The notes beneath the pieces were generated by a model, which was given only the letters and a program-made list of their open reading frames with translations, did no database searches and was not told the origin of the DNA. From Sternotherus odoratus (Eukaryota > Chordata > Testudines > Kinosternidae), in contig JAVMKO010000001.1 of assembly GCA_032164245.1 (NCBI GenBank), positions 162,307,434-162,371,433 on the forward strand: a stretch of DNA of 64,000 nucleotides. Direction: 5' to 3'. This document shows, piece by piece, positions 52,201 to 57,252 of the stretch. The stretch's first letter is position 1, and each line of letters begins with the position of its first letter. A program made the translations under genes and the position numbers.

Positions 52201-54938
52201 ACAGCCCTCTGAGCCCCAACCTGCTACACAGAAATCTCCACCCCACTTCCCCAGCATATGGACCCCACCACTGAGCCCCCACGTCCCCCCAGACCTCCCC
52301 CCGCTGAGCTCCAGCCACCTTTACCTGGGCACCCCTGCAAAGTCTCATTACTGTTGCACCCAGGACTCCCCAACAAGCTCCTGTGCATCCAGATCTCCCC
52401 CCCCCCCCCGATCCCTCACTGAGCCACCCGCACCCAGATTGCCCCACATAGCGCCCCCTAAACCCACATTCTGCAGAGAATTTGCAGGTTTTGGGCACAG
52501 AATGCCCTCAGGCGTAAACTGCTTCATACAAGGGTATGGACAATCCACCCCCCCCGAGCGACAGAGGCAATATTTTGAACCCACTCCTGTGAAAAAAGAA
52601 AAAAATACATAAACCTTGGCAGAAATCTGGAAGGGGCATGTGACCTCACGTGCCCCACCCACACACGTCACCTCTGCCAAGTGACATAGTTCTACTGACC
52701 TGACCCCAGAATAGACACTACTGTGAACACGGGAAGGCATCTACCGAAACATAGCTGGCGTAGGTAGGATTTTCACTAAGCAGTACAGTGGCACTGTAAG
52801 TGTAGACAAGACCAGTTAGTGGCTACCTGTGGAATTTTTGGATTACGTGACTTGTCCAGTTCCCCATAGGAACTCTGTGGCAGAGGAAGGAAAAGAATCT
52901 AGTTCTCCAGGATGCTGTTCAACTTCCCTAACCGGGACAGGAGACCATCCTTTCTCTTCGTGAAATCTACTGTTTTATTCACCACATCCTCTCCAACTTC
53001 TGGTACACACGAGGCCCGGGTCCTATAGACCAGTGGTCCCCAACCACCGGTCCGCGGACCGGTACCGGTCCGTGGAGCCTTTGCTACCGGGCCGCGGCCG
53101 CGTTCCCCTCCGTGCCGCGGCTGAGCTCCCCTCCGGGCCGCGGCTGCGCTCCCCTCCGGTTCCCCTCCGTTCCCCTCTGGGCGCGTTCCCTCCGTGCTGC
53201 GGCTGCGCTCCCCTGCGTGCCGCGGCTGCGCTTCCCTCCGGTTCCCCTCCGTTCCCCTCTGGGCGCTTCCCTCCGCGTTCCCCTCCGTGCCGCGGCTGCG
53301 CTCCCCTGCGTGCTGATCAATTGAATTCTGCGGCTTTTCGGCGGACACACAGCGGTCCGCCGCACACAGTGAAAAGTTAAATTCCGACCGGGCCGCAAGC
53401 CCAACTGAGCCGCGTTCACCGGTCCGCGGCGAACAAAAGGTTGGGGACCACTGCTATAGACAACAGTGTCATGGACTACACAACCCTTATTCATTCCCAA
53501 AGCAGGGCCATCCTGTGCACTGAATGGGGAAGGGATGAAGGTGGAAAACATAGCATGGGATCATGTAATTAAATATTGTATCATAATGCATATGAACAGA
53601 AGGGCTGACTTAAGGTCACAGGCAACCGTCATCCTGGGATATCCTAACTTCTGAGTGCTTGACTTCAGAGGCACCCTAATGTTCTTTTAAGGTAGTATTT
53701 TTAATGCAATTTTCCTAATCTTTAAAAAATGGGGGAAAATAACCCCATCCTGTGGAAGCAATTTACCCCTATCTGGGTCATCAGCAGGGTTCAGACCTTT
53801 AGATCCACAGCACAGAGCTGTATCACTTGAGCTAACTGTTCTCCTCTTTGTGAGCCAGTCAGAAGAGGGGGATGGGCCACACATTTTGCTAGTGGATTTC
53901 GCGGACATCTTCTGACAGCAGGGGAACGTAGATGTTGGAGAATCCTGATTCGATTCCAGATTCTGTAGTCGAGTGATCAGGTCCTTCTTTCCTTGTAGCT
54001 TCAGCCCACCTGCCACTCCCTATCTTTAACTCCCTTCCCTCCTTTCCCTGGATTCCTCATCCATCTGCATTCCAGTGTTGGCTTTGTCCTCCAGGCTGCC
54101 TGGGTGCCAGCAGGAGGATCACGGAGACACAACATCCCTGCCATTCTGGTGCTCAGGGCAACAGCAACAGCGAGGAGAAGCAGTTGCTGGGAAAGTCCTG
54201 CTGGGCCCCTGCCACCTTTGGGATGGAACAGGCTCTGACGTCAGAGAATTTAGCTGCCAAACTCTAACAAGCCTCTACTGAGCATGCACAGTTTTTCAGA
54301 GGCTTATATCTTGGCCGAATTTGGGTGAATTTTCATGGGGATTGCAAAAGGCACATCCCTCGCACCAAGGCAGCCCTTCCCTCCAGGCCCAATTTCAGGT
54401 CCCTGCTCCAAAGCACAGAAGGGCTAGAGCATCTCAACAGAACAATTGCAAGAACATTTGTAACCTGTGCAAAACATAATTTTCTGTAATCTCCTTGGGA
54501 ATGGCTGGAATTTTTTAAACTCCTCCTCCTCCTCCTCCTCCTCCCCCTAATCAGCCTGAAGCTGACACAATTGTTTATACAATGGAAAATAGGGTTTTAT
54601 AATGGAGAAGTGTTGGGTAACCTTAATTTATGGCTGGCACTATCAGCTCTGCATATAATTAAACATGTTCCTAAACCATATAGCATGAGATTGGTCTGTT
54701 ATAGCATTTGTTCTGCAGAGTAGATCATAACTAATGATTCTTTTTTTGCTTTTTTTAGTATTTAAAGGATCCTGATACATCTGTTGTAAAAGAATTGCAG
54801 AATAATTGTGCTGAAGAAGATCCCTGGGACTCCTTGTCAGTTGTTTCCATTTCAGAAGGAAGTCAAGCACTAGTAAAGGACAGTCTGGACACACGTCTTC
54901 ATTCAGACAGCAGATCCATTGAAAGTGAAAACACTTAA
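19118..54938 (+). CDS. IFNGR2: IFNGR2, interferon-gamma receptor beta chain (7 exons, spliced)
   Basis: Join 19118-19190, 36979-37105, 39851-40026, 41088-41224, 43339-43489, 46098-46255, 54759-54938: 1,002 nt, 333 residues (human about 337). All introns are GT-AG with phases 1-2-1-0-1-0, the class II cytokine receptor pattern. Residues 1-24 are a signal peptide. Residues 25-221 form two fibronectin III-like domains with several N-glycosylation sites and paired Cys. Residues 227-248 are the transmembrane helix. The cytoplasmic tail has IKYWF (258-262), then [16 protein letters not shown] (264-279). This matches the box-1 region of human IFNGR2 that binds JAK2, and it identifies the gene against IFNAR1 and IL10RB. 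The protein pairs with IFNGR1 and recruits JAK2 to start STAT1 signalling at the plasma membrane. The reading frame shows no lesion. Introns 1 and 6 are greatly enlarged by repeats. Confidence 0.95.
19480..20001 (-). mobile_element. CR1 LINE 3' fragment
   Basis: Contains the CR1 tail-region blocks AAGAAGGGACCATGATGATC, CCTGCAATAAACCTCTCACC and CCTGATGGCC...TATATCCATTTG, here in antisense orientation. It is truncated by the fold-back insertion to its right. Confidence 0.65.
20013..20156. mobile_element. Compact fold-back element D with perfect palindrome
   Basis: A 144-bp insertion flanked by a perfect 11-bp duplication ACTGGTATGTG (20002-20012 and 20157-20167). Its body holds two perfectly complementary 52-nt arms, 20015-20066 and 20068-20119, separated by one base. 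The arms include the CCTTAAAGACTAAC block of the larger fold-back elements, and the remaining 37 bp carry the ACTAACACGGCTACC end. Confidence 0.9.
20203..21690 (-). mobile_element. Penelope-like retroelement, degraded
   Basis: It begins at the left with a terminal-repeat arm related to elements A-D (20203-20370). It then has a minus-strand GIY-YIG endonuclease segment, a linker region (about 21135-20860), and degraded reverse-transcriptase-like sequence to about 21600. A small inverted pair AAGAATCAGAGAGGTAGC / GCTACCTCTCTGATTCTT closes it at about 21629-21692. Confidence 0.75.
20618..20803 (-). pseudogene. GIY-YIG endonuclease fragment of a Penelope-like element
   Basis: A 61-residue minus-strand frame with [19 protein letters not shown] followed by GHKS, the C-terminal GIY-YIG pattern of Penelope-like elements: aromatic-x-G-x-T, then an Arg-rich helix. 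In the intact family this nuclease, fused to a telomerase-like reverse transcriptase, nicks the target DNA. Here it is isolated and flanked by stops and shifts. LINE nucleases are a different fold and are excluded by the motif. Confidence 0.75.
21926..22138. mobile_element. hAT-type MITE
   Basis: Imperfect inverted ends: CAGGGATTGGCAGCCTTGGC with GTGGCCC following, and GCGTGCCAAGGTTGCGGATC at the right. The GC-rich interior resembles other hAT MITEs here. No clean target duplication was found. Confidence 0.65.
22139..22667. other. No gene recognised
   Basis: AT-rich intronic sequence of IFNGR2 intron 1 without a recognised element. Confidence 0.45.
22680..23284. mobile_element. Penelope-related fold-back element B
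   Basis: 605 bp, with inverted arms at about 22680-22860 and 23150-23284 and a 290-bp AT-rich centre. Flanked by TTTGAATTTAGA (22668-22679) and TTTGAAATTAGA (23285-23296), an 11/12 target duplication. The right arm keeps the CCGATGA, GGGCTATAGCCCA stem and a GAAA box (as ATGAAAGC). Confidence 0.8.
23314..23823. mobile_element. hAT MITE with 8-bp target duplication
   Basis: 510 bp, ends CAGGGGTCTCAAACTCAAAT and ATATTTGAGACCCCTG, duplication GTATAGGT / CTATAGGT (7 of 8). Internal GAGGACTAGTGCACTGG... unit is repeated twice (about 23350 and 23440). Confidence 0.88.
23832..24605. other. No gene recognised
   Basis: AT-rich sequence of IFNGR2 intron 1. No element recognised. Confidence 0.45.
24606..25033. 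mobile_element. TIR-bearing non-autonomous DNA transposon
   Basis: Ends TACCGTATTTTTCG and CGAAAAATACGGTA are perfectly complementary. Subterminal CGTCTTATACGCCG motifs are repeated near both ends, around a GC-rich middle. The superfamily was not determined. Confidence 0.75.
25034..26189. other. No gene recognised; AT-rich with poly-T
   Basis: AT-rich intronic sequence with a poly-T run at about 25510-25532. No element end or conserved frame recognised. Confidence 0.45.
26198..27018. mobile_element. hAT MITE (GGTTTTCAAAC family)
   Basis: 821 bp, ends CGGTGGTTTTCAAACTG and GTTTGAAAACCACTG, 8-bp duplication AGTTAGAA / AGTTAGAT (7 of 8). The right half is a degenerate CCCC/CAGAGCCCTGACCCC array. 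Confidence 0.85.
27048..28240. repeat. GC-rich dispersed repeat R1 (interrupted by an hAT MITE)
   Basis: Starts ACTAGCGAAAATACCCGGCG, has C-rich (ACCCCCACCTCACC) blocks, then a conserved 3' part (TATTATGACATCAT...CAAATTTCAAGTCTCT), and ends in an ACAT/ACGC microsatellite and TTTTATATATATAGAT. The same plan recurs in R2-R4. The 3' tail with microsatellite resembles a non-LTR element, but I could not classify it. Confidence 0.8.
27742..28174. mobile_element. hAT MITE with perfect 8-bp duplication
   Basis: 433 bp, ends CAGGGGTGGGGAACCT and AGGTTCCCCACCCCTG, perfect duplication GAGTAAGT (27734-27741 and 28175-28182). It sits in the tail of repeat R1. Its interior has three related GC-rich blocks containing GCCGAATGCGGAGCCG-like motifs. 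Confidence 0.95.
28241..29599. other. No gene recognised
   Basis: AT-rich sequence of intron 1 with a C-run at about 29013-29027. A possible short repeat at 28560-28750 could not be assigned. Confidence 0.45.
29600..30060. repeat. Unclassified repeat with AAGCC-rich tract
   Basis: The tract 29890-29990 is a degenerate tandem of CAACAAGC / CAAGCCAA words. It follows a CCAAAAACCCTGACACTCTG segment. Family unknown. Confidence 0.4.
30061..30843. other. No gene recognised
   Basis: AT-rich intron 1 sequence. No element recognised. Confidence 0.45.
30844..31421. mobile_element. MITE-like repeat with CTAAGGGCTAGTCTACACT ends
   Basis: The left end CTAAGGGCTAGTCTACACT mirrors the right end AAGTGTAGACAAAGCCTAAG. 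The interior contains a GGTGTAGACCTGG block that looks like an internal end, so two related copies may be joined. Confidence 0.65.
31422..31844. other. No gene recognised
   Basis: AT-rich intron 1 sequence without recognised features. Confidence 0.45.
31845..32566. repeat. GC-rich dispersed repeat R2
   Basis: The same plan as R1: ACTAGCGAAAATACCCAGCG start, C-rich block, TATTATGACATCAT 3' part, CATA microsatellite and TTTTATATATATA end. It is followed without spacer by R3, sharing the TA-rich junction. Confidence 0.8.
33868..34090. repeat. Minisatellite inside R3
   Basis: Five copies of a 38-47 bp unit containing CAGAGAACTGAGGGATCTCC, beginning at about 33871, 33917, 33962, 34000 and 34047. 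Confidence 0.9.
34318..34372. repeat. (ACAT)n microsatellite at the R3 tail
   Basis: Near-perfect ACAT tetranucleotide run in the 3' tail of R3. The same motif ends R1, R2 and R4. Confidence 0.9.
34530..34598 (+). mobile_element. CR1 LINE fragment
   Basis: The + strand encodes FSLTK-like and DDLIT residues typical of the conserved CR1 segment after reverse transcriptase. It is cut by the hAT end at 34599. Confidence 0.5.
34599..35260. mobile_element. hAT-type element, 3' end not found
   Basis: The left end CAGGGGTGGGCAAACTTTTTGG is clear (first base about 34600). The interior is CCCC-rich followed by a GCAGGCAGTACTCCGCC-type GC block. No matching right end is present before the CR1 sequence at 35261, so the element is truncated or rearranged. 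Confidence 0.65.
35261..35395 (-). mobile_element. CR1 LINE reverse transcriptase fragment
   Basis: The minus strand encodes [15 protein letters not shown] followed by a YTYTM-like segment, a hallmark of the CR1 reverse transcriptase C-terminal part. It is broken at the border with the hAT-type element. Confidence 0.8.
35396..36610. repeat. Dispersed repeat X, copy 1 (interrupted by CR1 tail)
   Basis: Homologous in order to 52805-54655: GTGACTTG(C/T)CCAG and CAGTTCTCCAG-type MIR-like core, CCTAACTTNTGANTGCTTGA, CTCCAAAGCA...GAGCATCTCAA, GTGTTGGGTAACC. A CR1 tail (36040-36232) sits inside it. Family not named. Confidence 0.7.
36040..36232 (+). mobile_element. CR1 LINE 3' end
   Basis: Ends GACTAGATGACCTCTCGAGG and CCATGATTCTGTGATTT, the classical CR1 3' UTR and terminal octamer-like repeats, + orientation. 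Confidence 0.85.
36979..37105 (+). CDS. IFNGR2: IFNGR2 exon 2
   Basis: Acceptor TATTTTAG, donor GTAAGT. 127 nt, phase 1 to 2. Encodes the start of fibronectin domain 1 (LPAPQNVTI, the LLRW strand and VQY), with two N-glycosylation sequons (NVT, NGS). Confidence 0.95.
37380..38400 (+). mobile_element. CR1 LINE, 3' half of reverse transcriptase and 3' UTR
   Basis: Encodes [19 protein letters not shown], then after a Tigger insertion [13 protein letters not shown] and [12 protein letters not shown], all conserved CR1 residues. The 3' UTR part (GAACTAGATAAATTTATGGAG...) runs into an oppositely oriented CR1. Confidence 0.85.
37497..37951. mobile_element. Tigger-type MITE inside CR1
   Basis: 455 bp starting CAGTAACGGTATAACGGAC and ending GGGGTTTTACTG, with TA at 37495-37496 and 37952-37953. 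Removing the element and one TA rejoins the CR1 frame. The interior is a tandem of about 38-bp CCCGCCCGCTGCTGGGACCC-type units. Confidence 0.9.
38401..39228 (-). mobile_element. CR1 LINE reverse transcriptase fragment, opposite orientation
   Basis: A minus-strand frame 39243-38932 carries [33 protein letters not shown] and [11 protein letters not shown]1 reverse transcriptase motifs. The left part is the 3' UTR and matches the neighbouring + CR1 as an inverted repeat. The element continues past the MITE to about 39600. Confidence 0.85.
39229..39523. mobile_element. MITE (GGGC-TGTCTTCACTA family) copy 2, inserted in CR1
   Basis: Ends GGGCTTGTCTTCACTA and TAGTGAAGACCAGCCC. Internal CGCGTCTCATCAAGACGCG palindrome and CAGCTACGTTATTC...CTGAAGTTGCGC block. 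CR1 sequence resumes directly after it. Confidence 0.85.
39851..40026 (+). CDS. IFNGR2: IFNGR2 exon 3
   Basis: Acceptor TGTATTGCAG, donor GTAAGT. 176 nt, phase 2 to 1. Encodes the rest of domain 1 with [14 protein letters not shown] (matching the family LRLRAELG motif) and four Cys. Sequons NCT, NIT and NFT are visible. Confidence 0.95.
40538..40640. mobile_element. Tigger-like terminal fragment
   Basis: After TA at 40536-40537 comes CAGTATACTCCCATTTATCC, resembling the ends of the other Tigger elements. No matching right end was found. Confidence 0.5.
40738..40804. repeat. Polypyrimidine (CT)n and poly-C tract
   Basis: CT/TC microsatellite grading into a C homopolymer in IFNGR2 intron 3. 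Confidence 0.9.
41088..41224 (+). CDS. IFNGR2: IFNGR2 exon 4
   Basis: Acceptor CATTTCCAG, donor GTAAGA. 137 nt, phase 1 to 0. Encodes the first half of fibronectin domain 2 ([24 protein letters not shown]). Confidence 0.95.
41400..41525. repeat. Small amniote MITE
   Basis: Semi-palindromic AAGTGAATTAGGAGTCCCATTTTC... / GAAAATCAGACTCCCAAGTCACTTATG pattern, a short dispersed amniote element by recall. Confidence 0.5.
41567..42745. mobile_element. Old LTR-like repeat, copy 2
   Basis: Shares the CTTACCCA...CAATCCTT...AAAGGTTTATT and GAAGCAGGA...GAAGACAA blocks with 8215-9345. Probably a reverse-oriented solo LTR in intron 4; ends not fixed. Confidence 0.5.
42746..43338. other. No gene recognised (intron 4)
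   Basis: AT-rich intron without recognised element. Confidence 0.45.
43339..43489 (+). CDS. IFNGR2: IFNGR2 exon 5
   Basis: Acceptor TTAAACAG, donor GTATAA (weaker than the others). 151 nt, phase 0 to 1. Encodes the second half of domain 2 with [15 protein letters not shown] and the closing [10 protein letters not shown]. Confidence 0.94.
43490..44304. other. No gene recognised (intron 5, proximal)
   Basis: Poly-T/poly-A run at about 43742-43767 and a short GA microsatellite near 43930. No element assigned. Confidence 0.45.
44305..45291. mobile_element. Tigger-type element, 987 bp
   Basis: Starts CAGTAACTCCTCACTTAAC after TA (44303-44304) and ends TTAAGCAAGCAGTGACAG before TA (45292-45293). 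The ends pair imperfectly. The interior is Pro/Cys-rich in translation with no transposase motif. A (TG)n run is at about 45119-45136. Confidence 0.8.
45766..45818. other. Hairpin (24-nt arms, 5-nt loop)
   Basis: Arms 45766-45789 and 45795-45818 pair with two mismatches around loop CTGGC. The core CCTTAAATATCACCT / AGGTGATATTTAAGG is perfect. It lies in IFNGR2 intron 5. Confidence 0.85.
46098..46255 (+). CDS. IFNGR2: IFNGR2 exon 6 (transmembrane and box 1)
   Basis: Acceptor CTTTTCAG after a long T tract, donor GTATGT. 158 nt, phase 1 to 0. Encodes the hydrophobic helix (residues 227-248), then IKYWF and [11 protein letters not shown], the first part of the JAK2-docking region. Confidence 0.95.
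46283..46404 (+). mobile_element. CR1 LINE 3' end
   Basis: AGACTAGATGACCTCCAGAGG, then CCAACCCTAATATTCTATGA with an ATTCTATG repeat end. It lies only about 28 bp after the exon 6 donor. Confidence 0.88.
46405..48657. other. No gene recognised (intron 6)
   Basis: A 2.2-kb AT-rich stretch with no element end or conserved frame that I could recognise. Confidence 0.45.
48672..48837. mobile_element. Penelope-related fold-back element C (short)
   Basis: 166 bp flanked by a perfect 14-bp duplication ATTCATCATTAAAT (48658-48671 and 48838-48851). It keeps one full arm plus a 24-base scrap of the other. The arm has CCGATGA, AGTGGGCTATAGCCCAC and GAAA in hammerhead-like order. Confidence 0.88.
48852..49590. 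other. No gene recognised (intron 6); one hairpin
   Basis: Unassigned intronic sequence, apart from the perfect 21-bp hairpin at 49452-49507 listed separately. Confidence 0.45.
49452..49507. other. Perfect 21-bp hairpin
   Basis: Arms 49452-49472 and 49487-49507 are exactly complementary, with a 14-nt TA-rich loop. No target duplication was recognised. Confidence 0.9.
49592..49711. mobile_element. Small hAT-like MITE
   Basis: TAGGGTGACCAGATGTCC start and TTTGGTAATCCTA end. ATTAAAG lies close to both sides, but a clean 8-bp duplication is not seen. Confidence 0.6.
50103..50901. mobile_element. hAT element with perfect 8-bp duplication
   Basis: 799 bp, start TAGGGGTGGGCAAAC and end GTTTGCCCACCCCTG, perfect duplication CTTTAAGG (50095-50102 and 50902-50909). 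The left half is C-rich and the right half G-rich. Open frames inside are low-complexity. Confidence 0.93.
51330..51430 (+). repeat. MIR-like SINE core
   Basis: CCCCATTTTACAGCTGGAGA followed by GCTGAGGCACAGAGAG is the MIR core motif. Confidence 0.7.
51657..52519. mobile_element. TIR element (ACTCCTGGGGGAATTCTG family)
   Basis: The left end ACTCCTGGGGGAATTCTG pairs with the right end CAGAATGCCCTCAGGCGT. The interior is C-rich and carries no transposase. Confidence 0.65.
52660..52815. repeat. MITE fragment related to 13532-13802
   Basis: ACATAGTTCTACTGACCTGA and GTGTAGACAAGACC blocks match that family. Confidence 0.5.
52805..54655. repeat. Dispersed repeat X, copy 2 (interrupted by hAT MITE)
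   Basis: Homologous to 35396-36610 in the same orientation, with shared MIR-like core, CCTAACTTCTGAGTGCTTGA, CTGCTCCAAAGCA and GTGTTGGGTAACCTTA blocks. A (CCT)n run is at 54522-54545. Confidence 0.7.
53031..53453. mobile_element. hAT MITE with perfect 8-bp duplication
   Basis: 423 bp, ends CAGTGGTCCCCAACC and GGTTGGGGACCACTG, perfect duplication CTATAGAC (53023-53030 and 53454-53461). The ends differ from the autonomous hAT at 14125 by one base in 15. The interior is a CCGCGGCTGCGCTCCCCTCC tandem array. Confidence 0.95.
54759..54938 (+). CDS. IFNGR2: IFNGR2 exon 7 (cytoplasmic tail, stop)
   Basis: Acceptor GCTTTTTTTAG. 180 nt with stop TAA at 54936-54938. Opens YLKDP, completing box 1, then has [15 protein letters not shown], which resembles the conserved acidic/Ser-rich tail of IFNGR2. 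Confidence 0.95.
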   Translation, partial: YLKDPDTSVVKELQNNCAEEDPWDSLSVVSISEGSQALVKDSLDTRLHSDSRSIESENT

Positions 54939-56200
54939 TTACACTGGGGCAGAAGCACCTGTACCCGTGCCTTGATGCTATAGAAAGACAATAGGGTCAC
55001 TGTCAACAAACTAAGTTGTGGAGTCTTGACTGTAACCTGTAACCTTGAGTGGGGGATTTAAAATTTCTATTGCAATTCACTATATGAAGTGCTTCTCCAG
55101 GAGAGAGGTTTTTAAAAACAGATTTGAATATGAACTGGAAATGAACACTAAAAGAGCAGGGAAAGGACAACGTGATTGGAGTAAAATGGCTGCATTTGAA
55201 CATCTTTTCAGAAACGACTCCACTGTTCCTATGAACATTGTTGTTGATTATGACGTTTCTCTAGGTTCTAATGAATCTTAGTGAACTGTAGCACCTTATG
55301 GTAGGATATGGTACTAGAAAGGCTTTTTCAGTGGTTATCACACCATGAGTGACTATTAATCTTGGCTCACCAGTACTTGTAGATAAAGTGTGTCCCTTAA
55401 CCCACAGGAACTTAGCACTCAGAAAATGGCACTTAAAATTTTACATATGTGAAAAATTGCTCTGACTATGGTGCTGTATATCTGATGGAAATAGCATGTT
55501 TTCAGGTGTCCATTTTAAGTGCCTCCCACCTTTTTTTAACAAAAAAAGTTGTTCCAGTAAAACACGAAAGATTTATATGAGCTGAAGAGAAACCAGCACA
55601 TAATTCACTCCCAATTAGGAACCCGTCATGGCAGGCATGCTTACAGGGACAGACAGGTTGGATCACTTCTCCCCGAGCCTTCTGATGCTTGCACAACCAT
55701 GGCATTAATTTCTTCTACAAGCTGCAGTGTGGAGAGGCTCCCTCTGTAGGCATCACATCTTTTACAGTGAAATGAACTCCTAAAGCTTGTATCAGACACT
55801 AAAATATAATTTTGGCTACCTGGAGAGCCCTTCCAAAAGCCATTCAAGGGAATTTGTCAGGTTTTGATCCACATGAACCAAAGCTTTCTGTGCAATCAGT
55901 ACACATGGGCAAGATGAGTCAAACATGGGGTTTACCCACAACTAGTGGACACTAAGAACAAAGCCATGGTTCCCTCACCTGCTCAAGCAAGTTCTGACTG
56001 CTAGTGAAGACAAGACCTGGGATGTGGAGTGTTGCTGTCTGGGGAATGAAGCATCTGGAAATTCTTTACACCACTTTGTTGTATACGTGAAAATCTTGCT
56101 GTTAAAAATCCTACAGTGTGTGTTGGAATATAATTTGTATTTACAATTAGTAGAAATAATTTAAATATGGAAAACGTGGTTTAGTGAGTGTGTGGTTTGT
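54939..56200 (+). other. IFNGR2: IFNGR2 3' UTR (end uncertain)
   Basis: AT-moderate sequence after the stop codon. I see no AATAAA in the first 1.2 kb. A variant AATATA at about 56127 followed by a GT-rich run (about 56187-56205) is a possible 3' end; an AATAAA at 56742-56747 lies in a later repeat. Confidence 0.5.
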
Positions 56201-56681
56201 TTCCAAATGATTTTTTTTCCCTCCAAATTCCATGTGGTGATTTGCTGTTCCTTTAGGATCTAATCAGTGCCTAAATTAGGAAGAAAGGACTTCCTTCATA
56301 TGACAGTTATGAAGAACAGAGGTTTATGTGAAGGGATATGGTAAGTTAGCATTCTAGAATGCCCTTTTAGTGCCTCTCAACTTCATTTTCCAGATTGACC
56401 CTTTGTGCAGGTGAAAATAAGCTTCCATCATGGTTCTTGACAGAATTTAAAAATAGGCACAGTGGCATTTTGCTCCTGTCTGAGATGGGGAGAAGTGCTT
56501 GTGTGGCTCCAAACTAAAATTCTGCTCACTTTAAACAATGTGACTCATCACTTTCAAATTCAATGACTTCGTAGAACATTTTCCATACATTCAACTCACA
56601 GGTTTCTTATTGCTTTAAACAAGATGGTGGTTTTTTTTCTCAGTTCTGGTAATGTGGTCTATGTTAGTTATCCTCCTGATT

Positions 56682-57195
56682 AAGGCTAAGATTTAGTCAT
56701 GGGTATTTTTGGTAGAAGTCATGGTCAGGTCACAGGCAACAAATAAAAATTCATGGCTTGTGACGTGTCCATGACTTTTATCAAAACTACCCCTGACTAA
56801 ATCTCTACTGATTCTCGGAGGGGGAGGGAAGGTGTACCTGGGGGAGGTTGACTGCCCCCTCTCCCCAAGCCACCACTCTCCAAACACCCTCTGGGTGCCC
56901 CTGGGCCTGCTGCTGCTCAGGCGGTCCCAGAGCACACCTTAGAGCCAGCCATACCGGCCACTGTTCCAGTGGTCCCTGGAGCCAGCTGCTCCAGCGCTAG
57001 GATTGCTGCTTGGGCGGTGCCAGAGGCCAGCCACTGCTCACATGATACCCATAGCCAGCTGCCCAGGGCCTCCTGAGCAGCCAGTGTGGCTGGCCCCAGG
57101 GACCAACTATTTGGGCGGCCTTGAAGTCAGCTTCACCAGCAGTCACAGAAAGTCATGGAATCTGTGACTTCTGTGACCCTGTAGCCTTAGTCATG
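56682..57195. mobile_element. Unclassified DNA repeat (AAGGCTAAGATTTAGTCATGG)
   Basis: The start AAGGCTA and end TAGCCTTA are short inverted ends. Subterminal GTCATGG / CCATGAC and GTGAC words recur near both sides. Confidence 0.55.
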
Positions 57196-57252
57196 ATCAT
57201 GTTAAGTTTCCTAATGAATTGGGTGGAGAGGAGCTGAGCTATTTTATTATTT

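Noticed and set aside
53033..53551. Arg/Gly-rich frames around 53 kb
   Set aside because: They are products of the tandem array in the hAT MITE 53031-53453.
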